Shown: in pieces, positions 23,587 to 36,640 of the stretch
Position numbering within the stretch: the stretch's first letter is position 1
How the letters are laid out: each line of letters starts with the position of its first letter
NCBI GenBank assembly: GCA_021014325.1
Contig: CM037460.1
Span: forward strand, 19,373,044 to 19,437,043
Length of the DNA stretch: 64,000 nucleotides
Origin: Plazaster borealis
Lineage: Eukaryota > Echinodermata > Asteroidea > Forcipulatida > Labidiasteridae
Direction: 5' to 3'
Program-made: the position numbers and the translations under genes
Notes under the pieces: generated by a model
What the model was told of the DNA's origin: nothing
The model's database searches: none
What the model saw: only the letters and a program-made list of their open reading frames with translations

Positions 23587-24992
23587 GCCCGTATGAACGC
23601 CCACAGAATCCCTGACAAAACATTGTGGGGTTTTTTGTGCACTAAAAAAGAAAACATCAAATGTACTTGTAAGACCTGTATGACACCATTATAAGTAGAG
23701 TTCTACACTTATAGCTCATGCTGAAAGGTTATACTAACCTTTTTTTCTTTTCTTCTCACAAACCAATTCATATCAAGAGTTTCATATGATCTGGAGCCCA
23801 GCCAAGGACCCTGCCCTTCCCAACATAAATAAACAAATAAAGGGTTCTCCTGAATTTTTATAAAATAACCCTGGACATTCCATTTTGAGCCACACCCCCT
23901 ACCCTGAAAACCTCCCACCCCTTACATGGTCCCGCTCCCACCCCTCCCCCGAGAACTTACAATCTCAAAGAAACACAAATCAACAAACACCTTTTTAAAT
24001 CGAGACAAGACAAAATATTTCAACATGGACTTGAGTTTGCATGATGTGAAATTCTACCAGGACTCTTATTTATAATGGCGGCTTGTTTTTTCCATCCCAG
24101 CTAACCTGCCACTTCCAGGCCACTGCAAGCATTGTCTACGCCCTACAATCAGACCATTGGGTACCGCCAAAAAATAAAACGTAGGTCCAAGCATGCGTGC
24201 ATAATGCACAGCCTCTCCTAATGGCAGAGGAGGCCAAGTCTGTGGTCTAAAGCGTGGTGCCAGCATAGACTTCCGCCTGAACATGGATTTAATGGACCAG
24301 ATTTTCTGCATAGATGGGCACCGACAAAAATTGCGGGGGCTCGTGGTGAAAGGGTGGTTGCACAAAATTTAGAGCAAACACAATACCTTGGAATATTGTA
24401 CCCAACGACTCATGTCCTAGCGTCCCATAGTGCATTAAGTATGCTGACGTACAATTTGTAAGACTTAAAGTTGAGAACTACGTTATCAATACCATTCCAA
24501 TATTCCGATTTCAGGTCGGACAACCTCCTATGAAAATGTTATCAAATCAGGTGCTTATGTCTTTGAAACGTCATCGTTAAAAAAAAACACTTGCCATATT
24601 TTGACAATTATTCTCTTTATCTTGAACTCGATCAAAATTAACGTTTGGAAATAAAAATCTGAAAGTTTGAAACAAGGCAATGTTTGTCTCTCAAGCACAA
24701 TGGAATATGTTGTTTATACCGACTCGTTTTTGGAGAGTGTAATTTTAAAAAGCTCTTTGTGTTGAGTTACCTATATGTTGAAGGGCCATGTATATCAAAC
24801 AATATGTCTAGGCAGAAATTTCTCACCAAATTTACATTGTTGGCAAATCCGAACAAAGTCAACACACAATAATAAGGGTAAAGCCGGGAGGAACTTAAAA
24901 ATAAACAGCGTCTCAAAATGACTGCAGAGATTGTGTACAAACATTTGACTACACCACTCATCAATAAATGATTCAAGAACATTACAATGATT
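23587..24992. other. No recognised gene
   Basis: No gene recognised. The minus-strand frame 24066-24365 (99 residues) sits in a slightly more GC-rich patch but shows no family motif. Confidence 0.5.
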
Positions 24993-25036
24993 CAGTGTTC
25001 TCCCTTAACAGTGGTCTGCTGGTCAAATAACAGGTT

Positions 25037-25281
25037 AAATAACTGCCACATTTATTTGATAATACACATCCAACAGCACAATTAGCGCCAATAACAGGAT
25101 GAATAGGAAACTAGAAGAAATGTTCAGTTTTAGATGTGGGAGGAAAACCCACGCAATCAGGTAGGGACTGAAAACCCAATCCACATGCAAGGCTCCGGTC
25201 TGAGGTGGGATTTGAACCGGGGTCCACAGAGGTGAAAGGCAGGGAAAGCAACCACTGAGCCAACCTGATACCCTGCCTGGC
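25037..25281 (-). mobile_element. tRNA-derived SINE (Glu/Gly-like head)
   Basis: Minus strand: GTTGGCTCAGTGGTTG (box A region), CCCCGGTTCAAATCCCACC (box B), then TTTTCAGTCCCTACCTGA and TTTTCCTCCCACATCTAAAA. The same body is found at 29364-29645. Confidence 0.8.
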
Positions 25282-25404
25282 AAGTCCAGGTTAAAACACC
25301 TGAGGACCAGTCAGGGTTTTGTTTTTTTTCAAAATGGTCGGGCTGGCTGGTTCAGTTTTGTAAAGTAGGCCTATCCCAATTTAATATGAAATATGGACAA
25401 GCCC

Positions 25405-25790
25405 TATCCCTGCTAAATACTGTACAACAAAATGCGCCGAACAGCAAAAGTTGCCGTATTTTGTTGCATTTACCAGTGGACTGAAATCCCATACTCTGTT
25501 GCAATGTACTGCATTCAGAAGGGTTCTACTTGACCTTGGCATGTCCATGTGCAATATCCCAGTCCCCAGTTAACTTCAATGCACATTGGTGCATTTAGCA
25601 GATTGTAAATGCCAAGTGCCATGGCTGGCAGAAACCAGTTCACTTCAAAATACAACAGAATCCTCCATTGCATGTTGCTGCATTTAACAGGGTTTTCCTT
25701 CCAACTGTGTTGCATTTTGCTGCATTTAGCCAGTAGGGTCTTCATCTCAACTGTTCTGCATTTTGAAGCATTGAGCAGGGTACCTAGAAA
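25405..25790. repeat. Degenerate tandem repeat around TGCATTT
   Basis: Repeated words TGTTGCATTTTGCTGCATTT, GCATTTAGCAGGG and AACTGTNNTGCATTTTG at roughly 60-75 bp spacing, inside the interrupted family G element. Confidence 0.6.
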
Positions 25791-25895
25791 ACACCCGATG
25801 GTGGTAAGGGCTAGTAAAAAAGCTGGCAGACTAGTAAATTACCGAGATAACAGGCCCTGCTGGCTGGTCACTGACAACATAAAGGTCAAACCCTG

Positions 25896-27300
25896 AATCT
25901 TGTTAACCGCTAAACCCTCCAAAATCCTATTCAGGAAATTGTCAGATTTTTGATGATTTTGGGGACTGAAGGCCCCCAATAACAGTTTCTGGTCACTGGC
26001 TAGTTATACCAACATTATCCAAGTCCAAATATTTTGGTGTTGAGTTACCGCAGAGTGGAGGATTCTGACCAATTTTGGTCTCCAGCCACAGACACTATTA
26101 CGACACAGGAGGGTTTCAAGCAAATCAAGATAATGCTTCAGCTAAAATCTCTGAAATATCCAAACCAGGTCAACCCACAAATTCGATAGCGAAGCTGCTT
26201 CAAACAAAAGCAAGGACCAACCAAGAGATTTAGAAAATGCAAACTATCAATCAACAATCAACCAATTGAATAACCGACTTAAATAAACTATTCTCCCAAT
26301 AAAATCTAGTCCGCATCAAAACAACCCGATGATTCAAATTTTTGTGAAACTATCTTAAAGATGAGTCAAAATTTCAGCATAATTAACCCTTGCTCTATGA
26401 ATCAACCGAAGACTAATTTCCACATCACTACCGTCCTCAAATTAACCACTGATTCTTTTAAACAACGGATCCAAACTGGTTACGGGGTAATGAGTCAACT
26501 TATTGTCCAACACTTACTCCACTCCTTCTCCAACCCCTGCGGTCCATCACCTGTGGTGTCAGGGTGCACGTCAAGGGGGTGCATCAAGGGGTTGCCCCGG
26601 GGGCATTTTTTCCTGTCCACTAGGGCCCCAGGGTGAATCCACCTGCCTTTCTCAGGGCCAAACTCTCCAGGGGCAAAACCCTGGGCCTGAGAGAGGACAA
26701 AGGCAGCGAGGCTAACACAAGGGCTGGATCTGGAGGGGGGCGCCCGGGACGGTACACACACACTACAGTCATCCTCATCAGTGAGTTCAGTGCCCTCTGG
26801 ATTCTTGGCTGGGGCGGCCAGCACAGAGATGAGGTTGTAGTAGCCGGGGTGCTTTTGACACAAAAGAGACAAAATGTCACTCTGCGGCAATTATGGGGGC
26901 AACGGCACACACACAGGGAGAGAGCTCCAGGAGAAGAGATTCTTAAGTGCAATTTTGTTTCCACCAGACCTGCTGCTATGAAATCCAAATTATTAGGGTT
27001 CATTCAGAGAGGAAAAAAAAGCTTTTCATTATCCAACACTTGGTGATGTAAGATGACACTTGGGGTGGTCATAGAACTTGCAATGTGCTTCAGATTGACC
27101 TTTGACCTTGTAAGGCCAATTATAGTGATCTCAATATTCAAAGGAGTTAGTCAGAGAGATTTGACAGTAAATCTTCTCCTTTTCAGAACACCCATCCCTG
27201 TATAATAATCCTTGATAACTACAAATGTATAGCGCACATAATTACCAATAAGGTACTCAAGGTACTTGACTAATTGAAACATTTTAAAACAGGTTTTTGA
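25896..27300. other. Gene-free; GC-rich island at about 26540-26960
   Basis: 26540-26960 is clearly richer in G and C than its surroundings, with self-complementary words (TTGCCCCGGGGGCA, GGGCCCCAGGG). Open frames of 91-137 residues occur on both strands there, as expected from GC-rich sequence. No protein family recognised. Confidence 0.55.
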
Positions 27301-27304
27301 TAAT

Positions 27305-27606
27305 TTTTAATTTATATGTAGCACCTTATAAAGGTTTTACAAGGTGCTGTTGCACATTCAGCAGCCACTGCCAGAAACAGCGTGGCAAACCCCTTCTCTT
27401 AGCGATAAGTGTAACTGGGTTCTTTTACGTACATTACACAACACACAGCATCCTACAGCTTTACGTCCCATTCGAAGGACGAAGCAATAATGGTTAAGTG
27501 TCTTGCTTAAGGACACAAGTACCACGACCGGGACTCGAACCCACACTCTGCTGATCCGAAACACCAGAGCTTGAGTCCGGTGCTCTTAACCGCTCGGCCA
27601 CGACAC
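27305..27606 (-). mobile_element. tRNA-Leu-derived SINE, second copy
   Basis: Minus-strand tRNA-like domain 27519-27606: GTGTCGTGGCCGAGCGGTTA, CCGGACTCAAGCTCTGG (CAA anticodon), GGGTTCGAGTCCCGG. The body includes CTTCGTCCTTCGAATGGGAC and GTAAAAGAACCC, and ends GCACCTTGTAAAACC...TTATAAGGTGC. Confidence 0.85.
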
Positions 27607-29360
27607 GCCATAATAACAGAATCACAGCAAAATCTGCAGAGCATTTGCTGACAATTCACAACACTAAAAAGAAACTAAAAGACCTTCGCTCTTTTACTCT
27701 TCCTTTTTACTTATAGTTTGTGACTTTAAATTTCCACAAAGTTTTTCAAACTTCCACTCTTTCATTCACATGTTCAAGAAAGCATCTTGATACCCACTTT
27801 GAGAAGGTCAACTTAATTTGTTTCTACATAAAATGCCAAACGAACGCATCATGTATCCCAGTAGTTGTACAGGTACATGTACATATAAAAGTAAAAATGT
27901 GAAACTACGATTTGACTTTTTTTCTGAAAGACTTTTCCTGCTAAGATAGAAGCATTTGGTGATCTGAATGCACTGATTAGTCATGGTGTCATACATGTAC
28001 AGAATTCATGTAATCAATCCCCATTCCAGACACCATTTAACTCTCTCCCGACAACCTCAAGGCTTTTAATTAACGACTTCAACCGAATACATCTTAACTT
28101 CTTTTTTCTTCTAACTTCAGCCTCCCTGTTCAGGGACTTACTACGGGGTTACCAACCAACAGAAGGGTCCCAGGTGGGTACCGGTGTAAAGATCTTGGCC
28201 CCAATTAAAGCTCATTAATGCCTGTTACCAACTGAGCAGATAAAAAAAAACAGTCCACTCCTAGTTCACAACGAGTCAAGGAATCAGACTTCAAAGTGTG
28301 GGGGGGGGAAATCTAGGCCATGAAATTAATTGTAGCTTGGCTAATCCCACAGCTCTCCGAGAAAAACAGCCAGAGGGCTAGCTCCCTGGATGAAGTGTCG
28401 ACCCAGGAGCTGAAATGGCGGGTTTCCTTTTTCGTCTTTACTAGGAATCCACATTTTTTTCTCCCTAGTGGTTGGACTTCACAATCACATCTGCTCTTGC
28501 GTTGCAATTTTTTTTTCTTCCTTCGTCAGTGGTTGGGGTCTTCATGACACTTCCCCACCAAGATTTCCTGGGTCGTCCAATGCCGTTTAGATCTGATTAC
28601 AGCGTTAGCGGTCGGATCGGGTGTAACGGATATGTCCGTATTTGGGGGGGATGCGGACATTCCAATGGGGTAACCATTGCTTTTCCTTCTAGCTACCACC
28701 TGCTGCTTTGCCGCAGAGTCCTAGCAGCGGTGTCAATCTTACACCCCATCAGGTCACGATTTGTTTTCCTTCAAGACTTTCTCCGACCAAGGGGACAGAA
28801 TCGGACATAAATTAAGAGGGCTAAATATCCCAATGCAGACTTTAAATGATATCGTTTACGCTCCCTGCTGACCCGGGACTGGACCGATGTTAAATTGAAA
28901 CGTGGCGATAAATATTGACAGTTTCAATGTCAGCTGTCATTGGTCTATTAACATTCAGCAAATCAAGGACCTTAGAACTATCTTGAAGCAAACATCCAAC
29001 TTAATCATATTTCAAATCATGTCCAAAATAACAACCACTTCCGATTGTGTCAAGGTACATGTACATTAACTATGAATGAACACCCTGTCCCCATAACATG
29101 TAAAAATATGATTTTTTTTGTTTACGAAAATGGTAGCCTTTGACAAAGTTTTATTTTACAACAATGTGTACCTCAACCTCGGACGTACATGTACTTCAAA
29201 ATTACAGGTTGCTCATAGATTGGTAACTAACTATTCCAAAAATAAATGACCATGAAAACTTACTTGGTGCGTCCTTAAAGCAAGACACTTTCAGATGAGA
29301 CATAATAAGTTGTAAGTCCTGTTTGTCATTGTTTAATTAGTCTATTGTGTAATTCATGTT
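27607..29360. other. No recognised gene
   Basis: No gene recognised. 28540-28800 is less AT-rich and contains ACGGATATGTCCGTATTTGG. 29240-29285 carries a fragment of a TTAA-family end (AAACTTACTTGGTG). Confidence 0.5.
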
Positions 29361-29363
29361 TAG

Positions 29364-29645
29364 GTGGTCGGGTTGGCGTAGTGGTATCTTTCCTCACCTT
29401 CCTCCTCTAGGACCCGGGTTCGAATCCCACCGGAGGCACTACATTGATTTGGTTTTCAGTCCCTACCTGACTGCATGGGTTTTCCCTGGAATAATTCTCT
29501 GGGGTTTTTCTCCCACCTCTAAAACTGAAACTTCTTTCCTTGTCTTCTCTCCATTGGGTTCTTGGCTAGTACAGTGATTAAGTTTGCTTTTCTGAGAGTC
29601 CTTGGCTTCACAACCAGAATAAATGAATAAATGAAATGAAATGAA
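29364..29645 (+). mobile_element. tRNA-derived SINE (Glu/Gly-like head)
   Basis: tRNA-like head 29364-29439 with GGTTGGCGTAGTGGTA and GACCCGGGTTCGAATCCCAC. The body has TTTTCAGTCCCTACCTGA and TTTTTCTCCCACCTCTAAAA, and the tail is (AAATGAAATG)n. Same family as 25037-25281. Confidence 0.85.
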
Positions 29646-30843
29646 AAGCCATTTTGTTGATTTAAAAACATAAACACTTTGTTGGCAACAACAAATCTCC
29701 TCTCTGATAAATATACGCCAACTTGTGACTACAAACGGTGATTAAAAAGGGTTGACAAAAATTGTGAGAAATAGCCGCTTTGATGATGATGAGCCAATTA
29801 AAAAAAAAAAAAAAAAAAATTTGATGAGATATATAAATATCCACTTTGTTCCTTTTTGAGTTGCTGATCTCAAACACCAACTTCCATTAACAGTTGAAAT
29901 AGATACCAGCCTTCGCCTCCCCCCAAACAAAAAACAAAACCCACATCTATTGTATTCATAACATCTCCTCTTAAAATTTGGAACAACTAACTGTTCAGTT
30001 TTGTAAACATCCATGGCTGCCAGTTGGGATCAATAGTAAAGTCATTTTGCTTCAACAATACCGGGACGTTTCCCTTATTATTACCCTGGACAGGTGGCAC
30101 GACTGCGATACCGTTTATCCCGGCCATGCAAGACGAAATTGACTGGAGAATACTGCGAGGGGGAGAATTGCTCAAAATTAAATCACAACAAGGTAACTCA
30201 ACCACGGTTAACCATGCGAGAACGGCCGTATCGGATCCCATCAATTGCAGATCCATCTGGAAAAATTATGCATGTAAAAAAATTGTTTTGTATCTACTAT
30301 TAAGAAAACACTGAAAACAATATAGTAATCAATACCAGATTTTGTTTTGTTTTTACTTATTTTTATTCTTTATTATTACGGGGTGGTATTTTTTAGAACG
30401 TAAAATGACGAAATTGGGAGCAAGTTTTTGATTAATATGCAGGATGAAACAGCTGGTTTCAAAGCCTCTTGACCCTGAGCAGTGGAAAACAATGGAGGAA
30501 ATAGATACCCGATGGAGAGAGGACGGGGGAGAAAAAAAGGGAGAAGACAAAAAACAAAACATTAAATGAGGCTTTTAAAATTGTGTTCATTTGGCATTTG
30601 GGAAGCACACTCAGTATAGTAGTGCTGCTGTAGAGATATTGACGTCCAGTTGCAGTTCGCAGTTTGCAAGCAGGAAATTAAAAAAGGTGGTTCCGTTTGG
30701 GTTTCTGGTTTTGTTTTTGTTTTGTTTTGTTTTTTCGGGGGGGAGGTTGGTAAATTGCATTTGCATAAAGATCAAAGAGATGGTTCAATTTCTTAATTAC
30801 AGCCCCGCTGTTTCAAATAATTGTACCACAAAGAATATCGTCG
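29646..30843. other. No recognised gene
   Basis: Poly-A at 29800-29819. A moderately GC-rich block at 30060-30260 has small open frames on both strands and no recognisable product. Confidence 0.5.
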
Positions 30844-30985
30844 GGGTCCAATTTCCATAGAGCTGGATACCAGTCACAAATTGCACATGTAACATGGTAG
30901 TTTGGCTGGTAACCTTATTCTGTTAAGCATAATTTTGTTGTGCTTAGCTACTTTTTGCGTTTAAGCATCTCTATGAAACTGGGCC
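30844..30985. mobile_element. GGGCCCAATTTCAT MITE, short copy
   Basis: Starts GGGTCCAATTTCCATAGAGC and ends CTCTATGAAACTGGGCC; contains TTTGGCTGGTAACC. Confidence 0.75.
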
Positions 30986-30987
30986 AT

Positions 30988-31269
30988 GGGGCCGATTTCA
31001 CAAAGAGATAAGACTAGTCTTATCTGAAGTTAGAACCAGTAACTGGTCTTAACTAAAGACCAGTCCTATTTCTTAGCATTGCCTAGGACTAGTCCTAAGT
31101 TAGGAAGAGTTTTGTGAAATCCACCCCTGGGGCCGATTTCACAAAGAGATAAGACTAGTCTTATCTGAAGTTAGGACCAGTAACTGGTCTTAACTAAAGA
31201 CTAGTCCTATTTCTTAGCATTGCCTAGGACTAGTCCTAAGTTAGGAAGAGTTTTGTGAAATCCACCCCT
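30988..31269. mobile_element. Tandem dimer of a 141-bp MITE-like unit
   Basis: Two nearly identical units (period 141 bp) each run from GGGGCCGATTTCACAAAGAG to AGAGTTTTGTGAAATCCACC, with CCTAGGACTAGTCCTAAG inside. The element at 42601-42760 is a related palindrome. Confidence 0.85.
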
Positions 31270-33904
31270 GGTCTGATATGCTGACATTGCCGTTTTAAAG
31301 GAAAGACATTTTTCTCAAGCATAATAACAATTTAATTTGTTTTTCTTTTAAATACATTTTTTTTTAATGCATGAGGTCATTTTACATTTTTACTGAAAAC
31401 ATTTCAAGGGCACCCAGGCAATTGACCAGCATTACCAGAGAAGAGAGGCAACGCAACCGGTACATTTTTGTTTTGTTTTTTTTTTCCCGTTTTTTTGCCT
31501 CAGCAAAATACAAGTCCTTTGCTGAGTACAGCTATTTCAAAAATAGGAGCAGTGGCTTTACTTTGCCCGTTTGATTTTTGTTTAAATTAAAATTCAACTC
31601 CTTAATGAAATTTGTATCAATTAAAACTTCAGGTGTATTTGAAGAATGTCACAATTTAGTAATAAAAAAATTACTTTTCTGCTTACAATTCCTTTTTACT
31701 TTGACGTTGCACTATACTGGTTCCATCAGTGTTAGTTAACTATCAAATTCAGCCCGGGTCTACACTATACTTGAAAGTTTTTCTTTTCGTTTTTTGTTTT
31801 GTTACGTTAATGCTTTGAATTCTAGCCATAGTGTTAGCCAGAGGGGTGTCTCTGGGCGTCTTTTGGGCACCCTGTTTTATCTGTCATTTACATGTAATTT
31901 ATTGTCAGTGAAAAATTTGGACACCCAGTTTTTAAATTTCCAGCAAATTTGAACACCATACTACCAAATCCTGGCTAAAACCTTGATTCTAGCAGACACA
32001 AAATCTAACAGTTTTCCTTATTTACCCTCTGCTAACAAACAAATTCTCCATTCTGAATCTCTATATATGTATGCAATTTCTCACTGTTTAACATCTTTTC
32101 TATTTTCCCCTCCATTTTCAGTTTTTTTTTTTCATTTATTTTTTTGACAATACAGGCTGGTCTCAACCCAACTGTCAATCATCCGAAAGAAAAACACGGC
32201 ATTATGAATGGAGGAAGTGGTGCGCAATGAGCCAGGATGACGTCCGAGAGAACGAGGGGGGGGAGAGTGAGTGAGAGAGAGTCGACCGAGCCAAACCCAA
32301 CGACAGAGCCACAAGCCAGCCAGCACTAAAATTTCGTCCAAAAGAGGGGCTGCAGACCATAGGGCTGTGGGAAACGACTACCTATTGTTGAAGCCCTGTC
32401 AACAAAATTGAACCATGAAAAAAAAAAAAAAACTCAACAGCATTATGCTGGCCTAATGTTATCCCTAAAGACAAGAAAAACAATATCACCAGGCAAGTGT
32501 TTGATGATTTTTACGGCATTCTGAAAAGCGCCTCGCAAATGACGGGCATTATACTTTACAACACTGCCCTAAAGGCCAAAACAAAATCCACTAGCTTTTC
32601 ACAAATTGATTTCCTGTCAACTTTTATACAAGTTTAAGGGGTATTGTGCAATGTTGTTCCGATTGAATCGAGGGAACAGAGCTTGACTTTCATAAAAACT
32701 TCTCAACCTCAATGTTTACATCCAACAGCTCTCCTTGGATGTGTAAAATGTAAAGTACAAATAACAGCCGGAGGGGGCCGTTTGCAGTTTGTTTTTTATT
32801 TTCCTGAAAAGAACGTCCACAAAACAAACAAACAATGACTTGAAAAGAGGACAGAATCAAAAAGCGACGTTATGCGCCTCTCTCTGAAAAGCGGGTATTG
32901 TTATTATACCGACAAGTTGATTCCAAATGTGGGAAATCTTTTCAAAAACAATCGCTGGCGCAAAATAAACTACTTTATTTAAATGTTATAATATTCGACA
33001 CCGAATGAGCGAGTGTAATTACACTAGGATATGAATGGCCGTGATATTATTACCCAAAGCCTAGAACAACCCTAGCAACAAGTCTCCACCCCCAAGCCCC
33101 CCCCCCCCCTCTCCTTAGAATATGAAATGAGTCAACACTCCTGGCCAAACCAGCCAAACTTGTATGAAAGACGAGTTATTAACGCCGGGGCCTGGATGAG
33201 ATCTCAGCAAACAATTTGTGCCCGTCATTTTCCACGATGTGCCATCTCCTCCCGTGACACTGGAGTCCCATTTGGAACCCAAGCGGGAATAGCCCGGCAT
33301 AGATTTTCAAATATAAAAAAATATAAAAAACGCCAGTTTGGTCTTAAATGCACTTTACTATTAAAAAATACCAATTATAAGGGGGGAAGAGGAGGGGAAA
33401 AAACGAGTAAGTACGAGACTCCAAAAAAAAAAATGCAGAATCGTAATAAAGTGATAAGTAATCTTATGCTAGGCAAACACTCCCGTGTTTACTTTTGTCG
33501 TACTCTGAATTGACCAATGAAGTGATTGTTACTGATAAAACGGTAAATGTGTGTTCCCATGCAATCATTGTTATTTCCGAGCAAACGTTGATACGAGAAA
33601 AAAAAAAAAATAATAATGTATTTGAAACCTCAAGCTTTTTCTTTGTTGGTGGGAAAAACCAACACAGATCAGTGTGGGGGGGGGGGGGGTTGTGTTTGTA
33701 CAAAGAGAGTGCTGTTCCGATGTTAATTTTATTTGTCCTGCTACACATGCGTTTTGAATTTAAGTTGAATATATAAGAAGGGAATATGAGTTGCTTGACG
33801 GAGGACGGCAATTTGAAAATTTATACTGGTATCAAAAACCGACGTTTGCTGACCGGTACAATTGAGGAAATTCTCTTCCTCCACCCATTGTTTTTGTTTT
33901 TGTT
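31270..33904. other. Gene-free stretch
   Basis: No gene recognised. Homopolymers: poly-A at 32418-32432, 14 G at 33676-33689. The frame 33127-33513 (+) has no recognisable domain. Confidence 0.5.
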
Positions 33905-34400
33905 GGTGTAAGTGATGTCTCCGTTGATTTTGTACACATCTTTGAACCGAGGAACCACGGAGGACAAGTCCTCGGTCTGTTCAACCACAGAGGCCCCTTT
34001 GGATCAAGTCGTTGGTGTCACCAGGATACATACGCCCACACACACATGTTTGTAAATGGTGTAAACCAAAGACATCCCATGGTTTGAATTTAGTTTTTTT
34101 AGCGACGTCCCCATTGGTTTTCTACACGAAACAAACCCTGGACTGTCCCCGATATGTCATTTTCCCGGATTCCTTTTGTTAAAGTTCTCAGTTTGAATGC
34201 GTAGACATGTTCACACAAGTGTTGAAACTCCTGCCATCGGGGACCTCCTATTGTCCCTCTTTTGTTTTGTACATTAACTTTTTAGCAACAGCTCCCATTG
34301 GTTTTGTCCAACTGGGGACCTTCACCCAACCGGGGACCATATTGTCCTCTTTTCTTATAGGTTCTCCGGTTTGAATGTGTATACCCACCCACGCACACAC
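33905..34400. repeat. Degenerate tandem repeat, about three units of 160-190 bp
   Basis: Each unit has CCC(A/G)TTGGTTTT, (G)GGACC or GGAC near the middle, GGTTTGAATGTGTA-like and CACACACA-like words (near 33925-34045, 34100-34220, 34300-34395). Old and diverged. Confidence 0.55.
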
Positions 34401-35617
34401 AAATCAGACATATTTGGCCCTTGGAAAAAAGTAGGACAATTTTATTGAGTACCAGGGCCGACCTTTATGTACATTTAGTATAGGCTTTTGTTGACTTTTC
34501 AGGCTTTTTAATAACAGTTTTTCTGTTTTTTCTGAGGGCAACATTTGTTTGGAAATCAGCTTACATTAGGGATAATAGCATTCCTGAAGAATCATGAATG
34601 AGACTGCGGGAGGAAAAGCAGTAAATTTGACAATAGGAAAGGCATTGTTATTATCTATATTCTTCCGCCAAATTGTTGACTTGCTTATTCCAATAAGAGA
34701 GGCATTGTGAGGATATGTTTTACAATGTGTCTTCAAATTGAGATTGAAGTGTTCAGAAAGTTTCAGAGAGTTAACTCACTCTCCACTTTTTCGCTCTCTC
34801 ACCTAAGAACTTAAACTTTTAACACACAGGAAGACAAGCTGTTTGGATACAGTGCACTGAGAATTGTTCCAAACGAGCATTTTAACAAATCTTTAAGATT
34901 CTCCTGGCATTTTCATAAACAACCTATCACGCCATTGTGGTCGGACTTTAAGAAGTTTAAAAGGCAAACGGCAGGAAAGACTTTACTTGCAAGGTATGAT
35001 CTCCAGGGACATGCCAAACCCTAATAAAGATCCAGCGTATAATCCGGCATTAAAAGAGCGTTTTTACCCTCCCATTCCGCGCATCTTCAAATTAATCCCG
35101 CCTCCCACAAAAAAGCTTAGCGCTAATTGAACGAGCTTTGGAATTTCCCCAAGACCCGGAGGGGGAACCGACTCTGCAGTGATATTTCTTAACCTGAGGG
35201 TAAAATCAAATGATCCAGGACATTTGCTGATTCTTTACACCTTTTTTTTTTTTTTTGCGTGGTTCGGACGTGGACTAATGAAATTGTAATCAACTGGGAG
35301 ATGCTAGCAGACGAGGGCTTCTCTTCCTTGGGAATTAGCGGTACTGTCCGTGGCGAGACGGAGTACTGCCATGTCAATGTCCGACGCTTTGTGGCCGGGG
35401 AAGCCTTTTTTGTTAATAACCATAAAGGCAACAAGAACTTCAGGAAGTGACGGGCAAAGGGAACCACACAATCACAAAAAAAATCACAACACTTCCAAGT
35501 CGGAGGTGGCAACTTGGTTCAAGACATTATGGAGATGCCTAAGAGAGAGTCTTCTAAAGCAGAGGATACATTGGGATGTAACAGTCACTTCTTGACATTT
35601 GTTGCGGACAACTCTTA
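34401..35617. other. No recognised gene
   Basis: 34405-34570 resembles the block at 21115-21290 (TTTGGCCCTTGGAAAAAAGT, TTTTTCTGAGGGCAA), a dispersed repeat. The rest is unrecognised. Confidence 0.5.
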
Positions 35618-36133
35618 CAGGGCACAAATTTTGAGAAAATATCAACAAGACCGAAGGGCTTGTATTAGTATTAGCTTGCAATTTGTACTGGACCAGAAAA
35701 TTTGTTACAATCAAAATGAGGGATTTAGGGAAAATATCCAAAAGACCGAAGGGCTTGTATAACTATTAGCTTGAAATTTGTACTGGACCAGAATTTTTTT
35801 TTACAAGACCAGAATCAAAATGAGAAAAAAAAATCTACATAGTGTCGTATTTAAACTTTTTTTTCATTTGAAAGAGCACTAAAGAGAATATTTATCTATT
35901 TTGTCATGTGGGTGATACGTTCATACTGAACAGAACTGAAAAGATGTTAACGACTCAAAATCAAAGTCAACATTTGAAAATAAATTGTCAAATTTAAGAT
36001 GAGACGAGGTACCGGTATTATTAACATTATTCAAAAACACAAGACCGCTGGACTTGTCAGGTCATGAGTTTACTGGCCCGATGCTAAAAACACTGGCCTC
36101 GGGCCTGCAGTCCAGTGTAAATTTCGAGCCCTG
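35618..36133 (+). mobile_element. CAGGGCTCGAA-type element, family F, copy 1
   Basis: Begins CAGGGCACAAATTTTGAG, ends AAATTTCGAGCCCTG. Flanks TCTTA (35613-35617) and TCTTT (36134-36138) form a 4/5 target duplication. The left part (AAAATATCAACAAGACCGAA, ACTGGACCAGAA) is duplicated internally. Confidence 0.8.
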
Positions 36134-36640
36134 TCTTTGCAACTGAACGCTATAGTCAATCATTCACATTTCTTGTTATCTACTCGACTCAGCGCTAAAG
36201 TCTCTTTTTTTCTTCTTCTTTTTTTTTCCCGGAAAGCAATAAAACTTCAAATCTTATACCTCCCACCAGACTCCGGTAGTCATAATTGCAGAACTTTGCA
36301 CAACAGCACAATAGGTTTTTTTTTCTGGCACAAGAACTACATCTAACTATATTTGCAAACTTTCTAACACTTCACAATATTTTGCATCTATTGTAAAATA
36401 CACAACATGTGGGAAGCTCCCAGGTAGTGTGACTTATTTAAAAGTACTTTATACATCTCTCGTAGAATTGCCTCACGTCAATTATACACTTACTACTTTC
36501 TCAGTCTTTTGTTTTAATAAGTATTTTAATTTTTAAATATTGGCCTGTGGCTCTATGTACATATCATGATTTTTAATGTAAAGGAACATTAAATCTGAAC
36601 GGACTAATAGATCAACTCACACCTACGCTCGTATATACAC

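Larger units (their letters stand above)
24993..25895 (+). mobile_element. Family G element with nested insertions
   Basis: Left end CAGTGTTCTCCCTTAACAG at 24993; right end GTCACTGACAACATAAAGG...ACCCTG at 25895. Inside are a SINE (25037-25281) and a degenerate tandem block (25405-25790). Flanking duplication not clear. Confidence 0.75.

Noticed and set aside
24066..24365. 99-residue minus-strand frame as the missing GMDS exon or another gene
   Set aside because: It has no similarity to the expected GMDS C-terminus and no recognisable domain.
26495..27046. Overlapping 127-137-residue frames as genes
   Set aside because: Opposed open frames in a GC-rich patch are expected from low stop-codon density; no family motif.
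33127..33513. 128-residue plus-strand frame
   Set aside because: The C-terminal half is Lys/Asn-rich translation of A-rich sequence; nothing recognised.
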